DNA of 64,000 nucleotides. It comes from Arthrobacter sp. zg-Y919. Its GTDB lineage: Bacteria > Actinomycetota > Actinomycetes > Actinomycetales > Micrococcaceae. Below, piece by piece: positions 1 to 8,767 of the stretch (positions are counted from its first letter, which is position 1; the number at the start of each line of letters is the position of its first letter). Under the pieces are notes generated by a model that saw only the letters and a program-made list of their open reading frames with translations, had not been told where the DNA came from and made no database searches. The stretch spans positions 558,001 through 622,000 of the forward strand of contig NZ_CP126242.1 in assembly GCF_030142045.1 (NCBI RefSeq), written 5' to 3'. A program made the position numbers and the translations under genes.

Positions 1-1
1 G

Positions 2-976
2 ATCGGGCTAAGCGAAAACGAACAGTTCCGCGACGAGCCGCAGGCGGTCACCGCTGCGGAAACCCTCTCCGAAGGCTTCCCCGCCGGCTCCTCCTCACCC
101 GTGACCGTACTGGTCGATACCGAAGCGGCGGACGACGCCGTCGCGCAGCTGGCCGGCCTCGAAGGCGTCACTACAGCGACTGCCGGCACCGAGCATGACG
201 GACGCACCCGGGTGGAACTGATCACCGGCTACGAGGCAGGCACCGACGAAGCGAACACCTTCATCACAGACCTCCGCGCGGACCTGGCCGGGGAGGACTA
301 CGAGGCGCTGGTGGGCGGTGAAGCGGCCGAGCGGGTGGACCAGCTGGCTGCAAACCAGCACGACACGGTCCTCGTGGGCACCTCGGTGATTGTCCTGGTG
401 TTCCTGGTCCTGATGATCCTGCTGCGTTCCCTGGTGGCACCTGTGCTGCTGGTCGCGTCGGTGCTGCTGACATTCCTGGCCGCGACCGGGCTGAGCTGGC
501 TGTTGTTCGAGAACGTGCTGGACTTCCCCGCCATGGACGTCCAGACGCTGCTCTACTCGTTCCTGTTCCTGGTGGCTCTGGGCGTGGACTACAACATCTT
601 CCTGACCACCCGGGCCCGGGAAAACGCGGCCTCGATGGGAACGAAGCAGGGCATGCTGGCGGCCCTGCGCTCCACCGGCGGGGTGATCACCAGCGCCGGC
701 ATCCTGCTGGCCGCCGTCTTTGCCGTGCTGGGCGTGCTTCCGCTGGTGACCCTGACCCAGGTGGGCATCATCGTGGCCATCGGCGTCCTGTTCGACACCC
801 TGCTGGTGCGGACCGTAGTGGTCCCGGCCCTAACCTTTGTCCTGGGCGACAAGTTCTGGTGGCCGTCCAACCCGGCTGGTAAAGACGGACGCCACGGACG
901 CCACCAGGCTGAGCCCCAGCAGGACCCAGCGGGCGACGGTCAGCGCAGCGGCCAGGGCGGCATCACCGCCCGTTAG
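2..976 (+). CDS. MMPL-family transporter, C-terminal part (5' end outside window)
   Basis: The reading frame is open from the left edge, so the start lies outside the window and 324 residues are visible. A soluble extracytoplasmic stretch of about 120 residues is followed by five hydrophobic helices. These include a segment with Gly-Val-Asp-Tyr, the conserved Asp-Tyr pair of MMPL/RND proton-relay helices, and the usual Trp-Trp-Pro-Ser close to the end. MMPL proteins are proton-driven exporters of lipids or drugs in the inner membrane of actinobacteria; the substrate here cannot be told. After the WWPS motif the protein continues with about 47 charged, Gln/Gly-rich residues. These are encoded opposite the convergent gene at 830-1474, so the natural stop may have been lost. 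Confidence 0.88.
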   Translation: MGLSENEQFRDEPQAVTAAETLSEGFPAGSSSPVTVLVDTEAADDAVAQLAGLEGVTTATAGTEHDGRTRVELITGYEAGTDEANTFITDLRADLAGEDYEALVGGEAAERVDQLAANQHDTVLVGTSVIVLVFLVLMILLRSLVAPVLLVASVLLTFLAATGLSWLLFENVLDFPAMDVQTLLYSFLFLVALGVDYNIFLTTRARENAASMGTKQGMLAALRSTGGVITSAGILLAAVFAVLGVLPLVTLTQVGIIVAIGVLFDTLLVRTVVVPALTFVLGDKFWWPSNPAGKDGRHGRHQAEPQQDPAGDGQRSGQGGITAR

Positions 977-1474
977 TTCGGCGGCGCCGAGGGCATTGTC
1001 GATGGCAATGTTCTCCCAAAGGTCGGCCACCACAAAGAGGATCGGCGCACTGAAGAACACCCAGCGCAGCATCCGGCGCTGGGTGTTCAGCCCGATGATC
1101 AGCAGCCAGGTCAGTCCGAAGACCAAGGGAAAGAGCGTCCCGGCAGTCTTGTGCACGTAGCTGAGTTGGCCCAGGGCATCCGCGTCCATGGCGGCACGCA
1201 GGTCCGCCAGATGGTCCTGACCGTAGCCGAAGACCAGCGAATCGGGCATGGCCAATCCGTCGGCGAGCTGGCTCAGCTGGCCCAGCACCAGCAGGTGCAG
1301 GTACCAGAACAGGAACAGCGTGGTCACGACGCCGGCAATAACCACGAGTCCGGGACTGCTCTTGCCCTGCGGGCGCTGGCCCGGGGCGGTGTTCGCTGTC
1401 CCCGGGACACCCGTGCGGGGAGATCCGGCGTCGGGTCCGTGTTTGGCAGCGCGCTGTGCGGCGGTTTTTCCCAT
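830..1474 (-). CDS. Hypothetical four-helix membrane protein
   Basis: The protein has 214 residues and I do not recognise its family. The N-terminal 40 residues are basic and Pro/Gly-rich. Four transmembrane helices follow, at roughly residues 41-66, 113-133, 140-160 and 178-200. A Trp-Glu-Asn motif follows the third helix. The ATG at 1472-1474 has no clear ribosome binding site. A TACTGT box lies only 4 nt upstream of it. The last 49 codons overlap the end of the MMPL gene in antisense. The gene has no operon partner. It is likely an inner-membrane protein of unknown role. Confidence 0.7.
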   Translation of the reverse strand: MGKTAAQRAAKHGPDAGSPRTGVPGTANTAPGQRPQGKSSPGLVVIAGVVTTLFLFWYLHLLVLGQLSQLADGLAMPDSLVFGYGQDHLADLRAAMDADALGQLSYVHKTAGTLFPLVFGLTWLLIIGLNTQRRMLRWVFFSAPILFVVADLWENIAIDNALGAAELTGGDAALAAALTVARWVLLGLSLVASVASVFTSRVGRPPELVAQDKG

Positions 1475-1552
1475 AGGTACAGTATGGCCGCACTGCTCCC
1501 GGAGCCCCGGAAGCCGGCCTCCGCGCGCCTGTCCCGGACGCAGCCAGGCGAC

Positions 1553-1558
1553 TACGCT
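1553..1558 (+). promoter_or_regulatory. Putative -10 box (TACGCT) of leaderless promoter
   Basis: TACGCT ends 8 nt before the ATG at 1567, so transcription would start at or next to the start codon. No convincing -35 was found 17-18 nt upstream. The same arrangement recurs at several other genes in this window. Confidence 0.4.
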
Positions 1559-1566
1559 GGTGGGTT

Positions 1567-2370
1567 ATGAGTGCCGTTGCGTCCCCCGAAGACTTGTTCC
1601 TTGCCGCTGACCTGGTGCGGGAAGCCGGGCAGCTGGCCCTGCGTATGCGGTCGGAGGGATTGACCGCCAGCGAGAAGACGTCGGTGTCCGACGTCGTGAC
1701 CGCCGCCGACCGAGAGGCCGAGGCCCTGGTGGTGAACCGGCTGCGCGAGCTGCGCCCCGACGACGGGATTGTGGGGGAGGAGGGTGCCAGCCATCAGGGC
1801 ACCTCGGGCAGGTCCTGGGTCATTGACCCAGTGGACGGCACCTACAACTTCTTCGCCGGATCCACCTACTGGTGTTCGGCCATCGCGCTGCGGGCCGACG
1901 CCGGGCCGCATGCCCTGCCCGGAGATCCGGATGTCCTGCTCGGCGCCATTTACCAGCCGCAGGAGGACCGGCTGTGGATCGGCGGCAAGGGCTTCCCGGC
2001 CACGCTGAACGGGGTGGCCATCGCCCCGCCGGCGGACGAACCGCTGAACCGCCTCTCGGCGGGTACGTATATCCATCCCACCTGGCTGCTGCGCCCGGAA
2101 GTGACCGGACCCTGGACGGCGGCAGCGTCCCGGGCCGCGACCATCCGGATGATGGGCTCGGGTTCCTGCGACCTCGCCCGGGTGGCCACCGGCCAGTCCG
2201 GTGCGTGGTTCCAGCACAGCTGCCCGGAGTGGGACTGGCTCCCGGGCAAGGCCATTGTCCTGGCCGCCGGGGGCAGCACCGCCGTCGTCGAAGTAAATGG
2301 TTTCCGTTGGCACATCGCCGGCACCGCGGCAGCCGTCCGGGAAATCCACGCGGCGTTGACCTCCGCCTGA
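1567..2370 (+). CDS. Inositol monophosphatase family protein (possible histidinol-phosphatase)
   Basis: This 267-residue enzyme belongs to the Li+-sensitive, Mg2+-dependent phosphomonoesterase fold. The metal-site motifs are intact: Gly-Glu-Glu near residue 69, Asp-Pro-Val-Asp-Gly-Thr-Tyr-Asn-Phe near 86, and Glu-Trp-Asp-Trp near 220. Family members hydrolyse inositol phosphates, histidinol phosphate (HisN) or 3'-phosphoadenosine phosphate (CysQ). Actinobacterial copies of this length with Tyr-Asn-Phe are often HisN-type, but no his genes are nearby, so the substrate stays open. It sits alone, 92 bp before pcrA, and appears to use a leaderless promoter. Confidence 0.85.
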   Translation: MSAVASPEDLFLAADLVREAGQLALRMRSEGLTASEKTSVSDVVTAADREAEALVVNRLRELRPDDGIVGEEGASHQGTSGRSWVIDPVDGTYNFFAGSTYWCSAIALRADAGPHALPGDPDVLLGAIYQPQEDRLWIGGKGFPATLNGVAIAPPADEPLNRLSAGTYIHPTWLLRPEVTGPWTAAASRAATIRMMGSGSCDLARVATGQSGAWFQHSCPEWDWLPGKAIVLAAGGSTAVVEVNGFRWHIAGTAAAVREIHAALTSA

Positions 2371-2446
2371 CCTCCGCCCGACCGGCGGGGCCGGGTGGCA
2401 CAGGTGGGCCGGATTCCGCTCTCACCGGAATGTCAGCCGCAGCGCC

Positions 2447-2452
2447 TAGACT
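2447..2452 (+). promoter_or_regulatory. Putative -10 box (TAGACT) upstream of pcrA
   Basis: TAGACT ends 10 nt before the pcrA ATG at 2463. No purine-rich ribosome binding site lies between them, so any 5' leader would be only a few bases long. The spacing is wider than at the other leaderless candidates. Confidence 0.3.
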
Positions 2453-2462
2453 TAAAGCCATC

Positions 2463-4913
2463 ATGGACTACCTCTTTGATCCACTTTTTCCCGCACCCCG
2501 CAAAGATGTGCCCGCGCCTGCCGCCGGGGCGCCGCATCCCGAGACCCAGCGGAGGGGTTCCTCCTACGCGGATGAAAGCCGTGCCGCGGACCTGCTGCAG
2601 GGACTGAATCCCCAGCAGGAGGAAGCGGTCAAGCATGCCGGTTCGCCGCTGCTGATTGTTGCCGGGGCCGGATCCGGCAAGACCCGGGTGCTCAGCCACC
2701 GGATCGCCTACCTGCTGGCCACCGGCCGCTCCAACCCGGGGCAGATCCTGGCCATCACCTTCACCAACAAGGCCGCCGCGGAAATGCGCGAGCGGATCGA
2801 AGCCCTGGTGGGCGGCGTCGCCAAGACCATGTGGATTTCCACCTTCCACTCCTCCTGCGTGCGGATCCTGCGCCGAGAAGCCAAGACGGTGGGGATGAAC
2901 TCGAACTTCTCCATCTACGACTCCGCGGATTCGCTGCGCCTGATCACCCTGGTGGCGAAGGGGTTGGACCTGGATCCCAAGCGCTTCACGCCGAAGTCGA
3001 TCATGCACAAGATCTCGGCGCTGAAGAACGAACTCATCGACGAAGAGTCCTACGCGGAATCGGCCAACTACGCCGACCCCTTCGAGCAGGCCGTCGCCGA
3101 TGTCTACAAGGGCTACGCGCAGCGGATGCGCCAGGCCAACGCCATGGACTTTGACGACCTGATCGCCCAGACCGTGTTTATGTTCCGTGCCTTCCCCGGC
3201 GTGGCCGAGTACTACCGCCGCCGGTTCCGGCACATCCTGGTGGACGAGTACCAGGACACCAACCACGCACAGTACGCGCTGGTTAAGGAACTCGTGGGCG
3301 GCGACGACGACGCCCTGGACCTTCCTCCGGCCGAACTCACCGTCGTGGGCGACTCCGACCAGTCCATCTACGCCTTCCGCGGCGCCGACGTGCGCAACAT
3401 CAATGACTTCGAGAAGGATTACCCCAGCGCGCGGACCATCCTTCTGGAGCAGAACTACCGGTCCACGCAGACCATCCTCAACGCTGCCAACGCAGTGATC
3501 TCCCGCAACCCCAACCGCCCCGAGAAGCGGCTGTGGACGGCGGAGGGCGACGGCGAAAAGATCATCGGCTACGTTGGCGAGAACGAACACGAGGAAGCCC
3601 GGTTCATCGCCGAGGAAATCGACCGGCTGCAGGACGAGGAAAACCTGCGCCCGGGCGACGTTGCGGTGTTCTACCGGACCAACGCCCAGTCCCGTTCCCT
3701 GGAAGATGTCCTGGTGCGGGTGGGCCTGCCCTACAAGGTGGTCGGCGGCACCCGGTTCTACGAACGCAAGGAAATCAAGGACGCGCTGGCGTACCTGCGC
3801 GTACTGGTGAACTCCGACGACGTCGTCAACCTGCGGCGGATCCTCAACGAACCCAAGCGCGGCATCGGCGACCGGGCCGAGTATTCCGTGGCGGCACTGG
3901 CCGAACGCGAGCGGATTTCCTTCATGGCCGCCCTGCGCCGCGCCGAGGAGGCCCCCGGACTGGCCACCAGGTCGCTCAATTCCATTAACGGCTTCGTCAA
4001 GATGATCGACGACCTCGCCGAGGTGGCCAGCGGATCCGGCGCCTCCGCGGCACTGGAAGCGGTGCTGGAACAAACCGGCTACCTGGCCCAGCTGCGTTCC
4101 AGCAACGACCCCCAGGATGAGTCCCGGGTGGAGAACCTGGCGGAACTGGTGGCCGTGGTCCGCGAATATGAACGTGACAACCCCGAGGGCTCCCTGGGGG
4201 AGTTCCTGGAACAGGTCTCCCTGGTGGCAGACGCCGACTCGATTCCCGACGCCCCCGGCGGCTCGGCCGAGGAAGTCGCCGCCGCCGTCGAGGAATCCCG
4301 TCGGCAGGGCGTGGTCACCCTGATGACCCTGCATACCGCCAAGGGGCTGGAATTCCCGGTGGTCTTCCTCACCGGCATGGAGCAGGGCCTGTTCCCGCAC
4401 CAGCGCTCGGCCACGGACCCGGCCGAACTGGCCGAAGAGCGGCGTCTTGCCTACGTGGGACTTACCCGCGCACGGCAGCGCCTGTACCTCACCCGGTCCG
4501 AAGTCCGCAGCATGTGGGGCCAGAGCCAGTACAACCCGGCCAGCCAGTTCGTGGGTGAAGTGCCGCCGGAGCTGATCGAGTGGAAGCGGGAGGGCATGGA
4601 CCGTCCCACCTGGGGCGGAGGCGGCAGCATCACCTCCAGCCACTACGGCGGCTCCTCCTGGGGTGCCGGAGCGCCGATGGGAACGGGCGGCAGCACCGCC
4701 AACTCTCCCGTGGCGAAGGCCATTGGCCGTGTGCAGCCACAGAAGGAGGTCCTGTCCGTGGCCGCCGGGGACAAGGTCAACCACACATCGTTCGGCCACG
4801 GCACCGTGCTTGCCGTGGAAGGCGCAGGGGATAAGACAGTGGCGAAGGTGAAGTTCGACGTCGGCGAAAAGCGCCTGCTGCTGCGTTATGCGCCGCTCAC
4901 CAAAGAGGTCTGA
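2463..4913 (+). CDS. pcrA: ATP-dependent DNA helicase PcrA/UvrD
   Basis: This 816-residue superfamily 1A 3'-5' helicase acts in nucleotide excision repair, mismatch repair and removal of RecA or replication blocks. The Q motif (Leu-Asn-Pro-Gln-Gln) is near residue 49, the Walker A Gly-Ala-Gly-Ser-Gly-Lys-Thr near 69, and motif II Asp-Glu-Tyr-Gln-Asp-Thr near 261. Downstream are Gly-Asp-Ser-Asp-Gln-Ser-Ile-Tyr (motif III) and the C-terminal helicase motifs. The last 50 residues form the PcrA Tudor-like domain that contacts RNA polymerase. The frame stays open upstream to 1872, but that stretch lies over the previous gene and has no family resemblance. I therefore start at ATG 2463, giving the usual short N-terminus before the Q motif. 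Confidence 0.96.
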   Translation: MDYLFDPLFPAPRKDVPAPAAGAPHPETQRRGSSYADESRAADLLQGLNPQQEEAVKHAGSPLLIVAGAGSGKTRVLSHRIAYLLATGRSNPGQILAITFTNKAAAEMRERIEALVGGVAKTMWISTFHSSCVRILRREAKTVGMNSNFSIYDSADSLRLITLVAKGLDLDPKRFTPKSIMHKISALKNELIDEESYAESANYADPFEQAVADVYKGYAQRMRQANAMDFDDLIAQTVFMFRAFPGVAEYYRRRFRHILVDEYQDTNHAQYALVKELVGGDDDALDLPPAELTVVGDSDQSIYAFRGADVRNINDFEKDYPSARTILLEQNYRSTQTILNAANAVISRNPNRPEKRLWTAEGDGEKIIGYVGENEHEEARFIAEEIDRLQDEENLRPGDVAVFYRTNAQSRSLEDVLVRVGLPYKVVGGTRFYERKEIKDALAYLRVLVNSDDVVNLRRILNEPKRGIGDRAEYSVAALAERERISFMAALRRAEEAPGLATRSLNSINGFVKMIDDLAEVASGSGASAALEAVLEQTGYLAQLRSSNDPQDESRVENLAELVAVVREYERDNPEGSLGEFLEQVSLVADADSIPDAPGGSAEEVAAAVEESRRQGVVTLMTLHTAKGLEFPVVFLTGMEQGLFPHQRSATDPAELAEERRLAYVGLTRARQRLYLTRSEVRSMWGQSQYNPASQFVGEVPPELIEWKREGMDRPTWGGGGSITSSHYGGSSWGAGAPMGTGGSTANSPVAKAIGRVQPQKEVLSVAAGDKVNHTSFGHGTVLAVEGAGDKTVAKVKFDVGEKRLLLRYAPLTKEV

Positions 4914-5114
4914 GAGGGGAGTTTTTCATAACCCACACGGGGTAATTTCTACAAACGATAGAACTGTGTGCTTCATCACTAAAGGGGTAGTCTGGGATCG
5001 GCGTTCAGCCCCAAGGGACTAAAGTTCCTCGTGGGGCAGACCGGCCGGATGCATCTGCCCTGCGATCGTCCAGATCGCATGTAAACCTACTTCGACGTAG
5101 AAGGACACTAGCCC
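4914..5114 (+). promoter_or_regulatory. Intergenic leader of sucCD with small hairpin
   Basis: This 201-bp gap carries the promoter region of sucCD. A possible -10 (TAGTCT) lies at 4988-4993, with no clear -35. A perfect 7-bp inverted repeat (tgcgatc / gatcgca, 5-nt loop) lies at 5061-5079, inside the probable leader. It could be a protein site or an RNA hairpin. The AAGGA at 5101-5105 is the sucC ribosome binding site. No terminator hairpin for pcrA is visible, only a T-run at 4922-4926. Confidence 0.35.
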
Positions 5115-6284
5115 GTGGACCTGTTTGAATATCAGGCGCGCGATATGTTTGAGGCGCACGGTGTACCCGTGCTTGCCGGAATCGTGGCGCACACTCCTGA
5201 AGAAGCCAAAGCTGCTGCTGAGAAGATCGGCGGCGTTGTAGTCGTCAAGGCGCAGGTCAAGGTTGGTGGCCGAGGCAAGGCCGGCGGCGTGAAGGTTGCC
5301 AAGACTGCCGATGAAGCTTTCGAGCACGCATCCAACATCCTGGGCATGGACATCAAGGGCCACACGGTCAACACCGTGATGATTGCCCAGGGTGCCGACA
5401 TTGCTGAGGAATACTACTTCTCGGTCCTGCTGGACCGCGCAAACCGCAACTACCTGGCCATGTGCTCGGTTGAGGGCGGCATGGAGATCGAGCAGCTGGC
5501 CGTGGAGCGTCCCGACGCCCTCGCCCGCGTTGCCGTTGATCCCGCCGTCGGCATCGACTCCGCAAAGGCCGCAGAGATCGTCGACGCCGCCGGGTTCGCC
5601 CCCGAGCTGCGCGAAGGCGTCATGAACGCCATCATCAAGCTGTGGGACGTCTTCACCAAGGAAGACGCCACCCTCGTAGAGGTCAACCCGCTGGTGAAGA
5701 CCGGCAGCGGTGAGATCCTGGCCCTCGACGGCAAGGTCTCCCTGGACGAAAACGCCGACTTCCGCCAGCCCGGCCACGCCGCCCTGGAAGACAAGGACGC
5801 CGCGGATCCGCTCGAGGCCAAGGCCAAGGAAAACGACCTTAACTACGTCAAGCTGGACGGCGAAGTAGGCATCATCGGCAACGGCGCCGGCCTGGTTATG
5901 TCCACGCTCGACGTCGTCGCCTACGCCGGCGAAAAGCACGGCAACGTGAAGCCCGCCAACTTCCTGGACATCGGCGGCGGAGCCTCCGCCTCCGTCATGG
6001 CTGCCGGTCTGGATGTCATCCTGAATGACGCCCAGGTCAAGTCCGTGTTCGTGAATGTCTTCGGCGGCATCACCGCCTGTGACGCCGTGGCCAACGGCAT
6101 CGTCAAGGCCCTGGAAATCCTGGGCGACGAAGCCAACAAGCCGCTGGTCGTCCGTCTCGACGGCAACAACGTCGAGGAAGGCCGCCGCATCCTTGCCGAG
6201 GCCAACCACCCGCTGGTCACCCTGGCCACCACCATGGACGAAGGCGCCGACAAGGCCGCCGAGCTCGCTCACGCCGCTCGCTAA
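5115..6284 (+). CDS. sucC: Succinate-CoA ligase (ADP-forming), beta subunit
   Basis: This is the 389-residue beta subunit of succinyl-CoA synthetase, the TCA-cycle step that converts succinyl-CoA to succinate with substrate-level phosphorylation. The N-terminus (Asp-Leu-Phe-Glu-Tyr-Gln-Ala) and the ATP-grasp region are typical. Glu-Val-Asn-Pro-Leu near residue 195 is the metal-binding loop, and the Gly-Asn-Gly-Ala-Gly-Leu and Asn-Phe-Leu-Asp-Ile-Gly-Gly-Gly motifs mark the C-terminal CoA-ligase domain. The start is GTG at 5115 with AAGGA 9 nt upstream. sucD follows 36 bp later, and the two subunits form the alpha-beta enzyme. Confidence 0.97.
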   Translation: MDLFEYQARDMFEAHGVPVLAGIVAHTPEEAKAAAEKIGGVVVVKAQVKVGGRGKAGGVKVAKTADEAFEHASNILGMDIKGHTVNTVMIAQGADIAEEYYFSVLLDRANRNYLAMCSVEGGMEIEQLAVERPDALARVAVDPAVGIDSAKAAEIVDAAGFAPELREGVMNAIIKLWDVFTKEDATLVEVNPLVKTGSGEILALDGKVSLDENADFRQPGHAALEDKDAADPLEAKAKENDLNYVKLDGEVGIIGNGAGLVMSTLDVVAYAGEKHGNVKPANFLDIGGGASASVMAAGLDVILNDAQVKSVFVNVFGGITACDAVANGIVKALEILGDEANKPLVVRLDGNNVEEGRRILAEANHPLVTLATTMDEGADKAAELAHAAR

Positions 6285-6320
6285 CCGAGCCTGTCGAAAC
6301 CTAGAAGAGAGAACTCACCT

Positions 6321-7223
6321 ATGTCTATCTACTTGAACAAGGACTCCAAGGTCATCGTTCAGGGCATCACCGGCGGCGAAGGCACCAAGCACACCGCCCT
6401 GATGCTCAAGGCCGGCACCCAGGTTGTCGGCGGCGTCAACGCCCGCAAGGCCGGCACCACCGTCACCCACGGTGACGTTGAGCTGCCCGTCTTCGGCACC
6501 GTTGCCGAGGCCATCGACAAGACCGACGCCGACGTCTCCATCGTCTTCGTGCCGCCGGCCTTCACCAAGGACGCCGTCATGGAAGCGATCGACGCCGGCA
6601 TCGGCCTCGTCGTCGTAATCACCGAAGGCGTTCCGGTCCAGGATTCCGCCGAGTTCTGGGCCCACGCCCAGTCCAAGGTGGACGCTGACGGCAACCAGGT
6701 CACCCGCATCATCGGCCCGAACTGCCCCGGCATCATCACCCCCGGTGAAGCACTGGTCGGCATCACGCCCGCCAACATCACCGGCAAGGGTCCGATCGGC
6801 CTGGTCTCCAAGTCCGGCACCCTGACCTACCAGATGATGTACGAGCTGCGCGACCTCGGCTTCTCCACCGCCATCGGCATCGGCGGCGACCCGGTTATCG
6901 GCACCACCCACATCGACGCCCTGGCGGCGTTCGAAGCGGATCCCGAGACCAAGGCCATCGTGATGATCGGTGAAATCGGCGGCGACGCCGAAGAGCGTGC
7001 CGCAGAGTTCATCAAGGCCAATGTCACGAAGCCGGTCGTCGGCTACGTGGCCGGTTTCACGGCTCCCGAAGGCAAGACCATGGGCCACGCCGGCGCCATC
7101 GTCTCCGGTTCCGCCGGAACCGCCCAGGCCAAGAAGGAAGCCCTCGAGGCTGCAGGCGTCAAGGTCGGCAAGACGCCGTCCGAGACCGCTACGCTGCTGC
7201 GCGAAGTCTACGCAGCCCTCTAG
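6321..7223 (+). CDS. sucD: Succinate-CoA ligase, alpha subunit
   Basis: This 300-residue alpha subunit pairs with SucC. The N-terminal CoA-binding Rossmann domain has the Gly-Ile-Thr-Gly-Gly-Glu-Gly-Thr motif, and Gly-Pro-Asn-Cys-Pro-Gly sits near residue 132. The active-site phosphohistidine is in Gly-His-Ala-Gly-Ala-Ile near residue 254. The ATG at 6321 follows an AGAAGAGAGAA stretch that serves as ribosome binding site. The operon ends in the strong hairpin 16 bp downstream. Confidence 0.97.
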   Translation: MSIYLNKDSKVIVQGITGGEGTKHTALMLKAGTQVVGGVNARKAGTTVTHGDVELPVFGTVAEAIDKTDADVSIVFVPPAFTKDAVMEAIDAGIGLVVVITEGVPVQDSAEFWAHAQSKVDADGNQVTRIIGPNCPGIITPGEALVGITPANITGKGPIGLVSKSGTLTYQMMYELRDLGFSTAIGIGGDPVIGTTHIDALAAFEADPETKAIVMIGEIGGDAEERAAEFIKANVTKPVVGYVAGFTAPEGKTMGHAGAIVSGSAGTAQAKKEALEAAGVKVGKTPSETATLLREVYAAL

Positions 7224-7238
7224 GTCCGTACCAGCACG

Positions 7239-7276
7239 CCCCCGTCCACCGGAATCATATGGTGGACGGGGGTTTT
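7239..7276 (+). terminator. Intrinsic terminator of sucCD
   Basis: A perfect 12-bp stem (cccccgtccacc / ggtggacggggg) closes a 10-nt loop and is followed by TTTT. It lies 16 bp after the sucD stop and before the sugar-porter start. Confidence 0.9.
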
Positions 7277-7300
7277 GTGCGTCCCAGAAGAAAGACGGAA

Positions 7301-8704
7301 ATGTCCACCTCAGTTTCAAACGGCTCTGCCCCGAAAGCCGGCCCGCACCGGCGGGCGCTGCGCCGTGCTTCCTGGATCGTTACCCTCGGCGGTTTCCTGT
7401 TCGGTTATGACACCGGCGTCATTAACGGCGCGCTGCCGTACATGCAGGACGATCTGGGGCTTACCCCGTTCACCGAGGGCCTGATTACCTCCAGCCTGCT
7501 CTTCGGCGCGGCCTTCGGCGGAGCCATCTCCGGGAAACTGACGGACAGGTACGGCCGGCGCCGGATCCTGATGGCCCTCGCCGTCGTCTTCCTGCTGGGC
7601 ACCCTCGGCACCTCCCTGGCCCCGACGATCGCCGTGATGGTGCTGTCCCGGATTGTGCTCGGCCTGGCCGTGGGCGGCGCCTCGGCGCTCGTCCCCGTGT
7701 TCCTCGCCGAGCTTGCCCCGGCGGAACGCCGCGGACAAATGGTGACCCGGGACCAGCTGATGATTGTGACGGGCCAGCTGGTCGCCTTTGTGGCCAACGC
7801 GGTCATCGGCAACATCTGGGGTGAAGACCAGGGCGTGTGGCGCTGGATGCTGGTGGTTGCCACCCTGCCGGCCATTGCCCTGTGGATCGGCATCGCGTTC
7901 GTTCCGGAGAGCCCCCGCTGGCTCGCCTCGAAGGGGCGCTTTGCGGAAACCCTCGCCGCCCTCCAGCGGATCCGTAGCGCCGACGACGCACAGGCCGAAT
8001 ACAGCGAAGTGCGAGGCCTTGCGGAAAAGGAGTCGGCCCAGGCAGGAACGCTGCGCGACTTCGCCGAGCCGTGGCTGCGGCGGGTACTCCTGATCGGCAT
8101 GGGCCTGTCCGTGGTCCAGCAGATCACCGGCGTTAACGCCATCATGTACTACGGCACGCAGATCCTGGCGGACGCCGGGTTCGGCACCGAAGCGGCCCTC
8201 ACGGCCAACATTGCCAACGGTGTGGTCTCCGTGGCGGCCGCCATCGTCGGCATTTGGCTGCTGGGCCGGGTCCGCCGTCGGCACATGCTGATGACCGGCC
8301 TGATCGGCACCGGCTCGTCGCTGCTGCTGATTGGCCTGGTGTCGATCTTCGTCACCGAAGGCACCGTCCGCGGTTACCTCATCCTGGCCCTGACGGTCAC
8401 GTTCCTGGCCTTCCAGCAGGGCGCAGTGTCGCCGGTGACCTGGCTGATGCTCTCGGAAATCTTCCCGCTGAAGGTCCGCGGGCTGGGCATCGGGCTGTCC
8501 GTCTTCGTCCAGTGGATGACCAACTTCGCCGTCGGCTTCTCCTTCCCGATCCTGATGGATGCCATCGGCATTTCGAAGACGTTCTTTATCTTCGTGGTGC
8601 TGGGAGTGCTGGCGCTGGCCTTCGTCCGCCGCTATGTCCCGGAGACCCGGGGCCAGAGCCTGGAACAGGTGGAAGAACACCTCCGGGCGGTCGGCAGCAA
8701 GTAG
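7301..8704 (+). CDS. Sugar porter family MFS transporter
   Basis: This is a 467-residue, 12-helix proton symporter of the sugar porter family. All family signatures are present: Gly-Phe-Leu-Phe-Gly-Tyr-Asp-Thr-Gly-Val-Ile in helix 1, Asp-Arg-Tyr-Gly-Arg-Arg-Arg in loop 2-3, Pro-Glu-Ser-Pro-Arg-Trp-Leu mid-protein, Gln-Gln-Ile-Thr-Gly-Val-Asn-Ala-Ile in helix 7, and Val-Pro-Glu-Thr-Arg-Gly-Gln-Ser-Leu at the end. The sequence resembles IolT/XylE-type carriers, so inositol, xylose or a hexose are possible substrates, but no catabolic gene is adjacent. I chose ATG 7301 (AGAAGAAAGACGGA upstream). An earlier in-frame ATG at 7259 falls inside the sucCD terminator. Confidence 0.93.
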   Translation: MSTSVSNGSAPKAGPHRRALRRASWIVTLGGFLFGYDTGVINGALPYMQDDLGLTPFTEGLITSSLLFGAAFGGAISGKLTDRYGRRRILMALAVVFLLGTLGTSLAPTIAVMVLSRIVLGLAVGGASALVPVFLAELAPAERRGQMVTRDQLMIVTGQLVAFVANAVIGNIWGEDQGVWRWMLVVATLPAIALWIGIAFVPESPRWLASKGRFAETLAALQRIRSADDAQAEYSEVRGLAEKESAQAGTLRDFAEPWLRRVLLIGMGLSVVQQITGVNAIMYYGTQILADAGFGTEAALTANIANGVVSVAAAIVGIWLLGRVRRRHMLMTGLIGTGSSLLLIGLVSIFVTEGTVRGYLILALTVTFLAFQQGAVSPVTWLMLSEIFPLKVRGLGIGLSVFVQWMTNFAVGFSFPILMDAIGISKTFFIFVVLGVLALAFVRRYVPETRGQSLEQVEEHLRAVGSK

Positions 8705-8712
8705 AAACCGTG

Positions 8713-8755
8713 CACAGAGAAGGGACCCTGCCGCTGGCAGGGTCCCTTCTCTGTG
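8713..8755. terminator. Bidirectional terminator, 20-bp perfect stem
   Basis: The arms at 8713-8732 and 8736-8755 are perfectly complementary over 20 bp around a 3-nt loop and are followed by TTTAG. The hairpin lies between the convergent MFS and hydrolase genes and can serve both. Confidence 0.88.
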
Positions 8756-8767
8756 TTTAGGGCCTAG

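Noticed and set aside
1872..2462. Open frame extending pcrA upstream by 197 codons
   Set aside because: It lies over the monophosphatase gene in another frame, is Arg/Pro/Gly-rich and has no PcrA-family resemblance; ATG 2463 gives the normal N-terminus.
2433..4799. 788-codon open frame antisense to pcrA
   Set aside because: His/Val/Gly-rich shadow typical of high-GC antisense frames; pcrA on the other strand has all helicase motifs.
7259..7300. Earlier start for the sugar porter gene
   Set aside because: This ATG lies inside the sucCD terminator hairpin and has no ribosome binding site.
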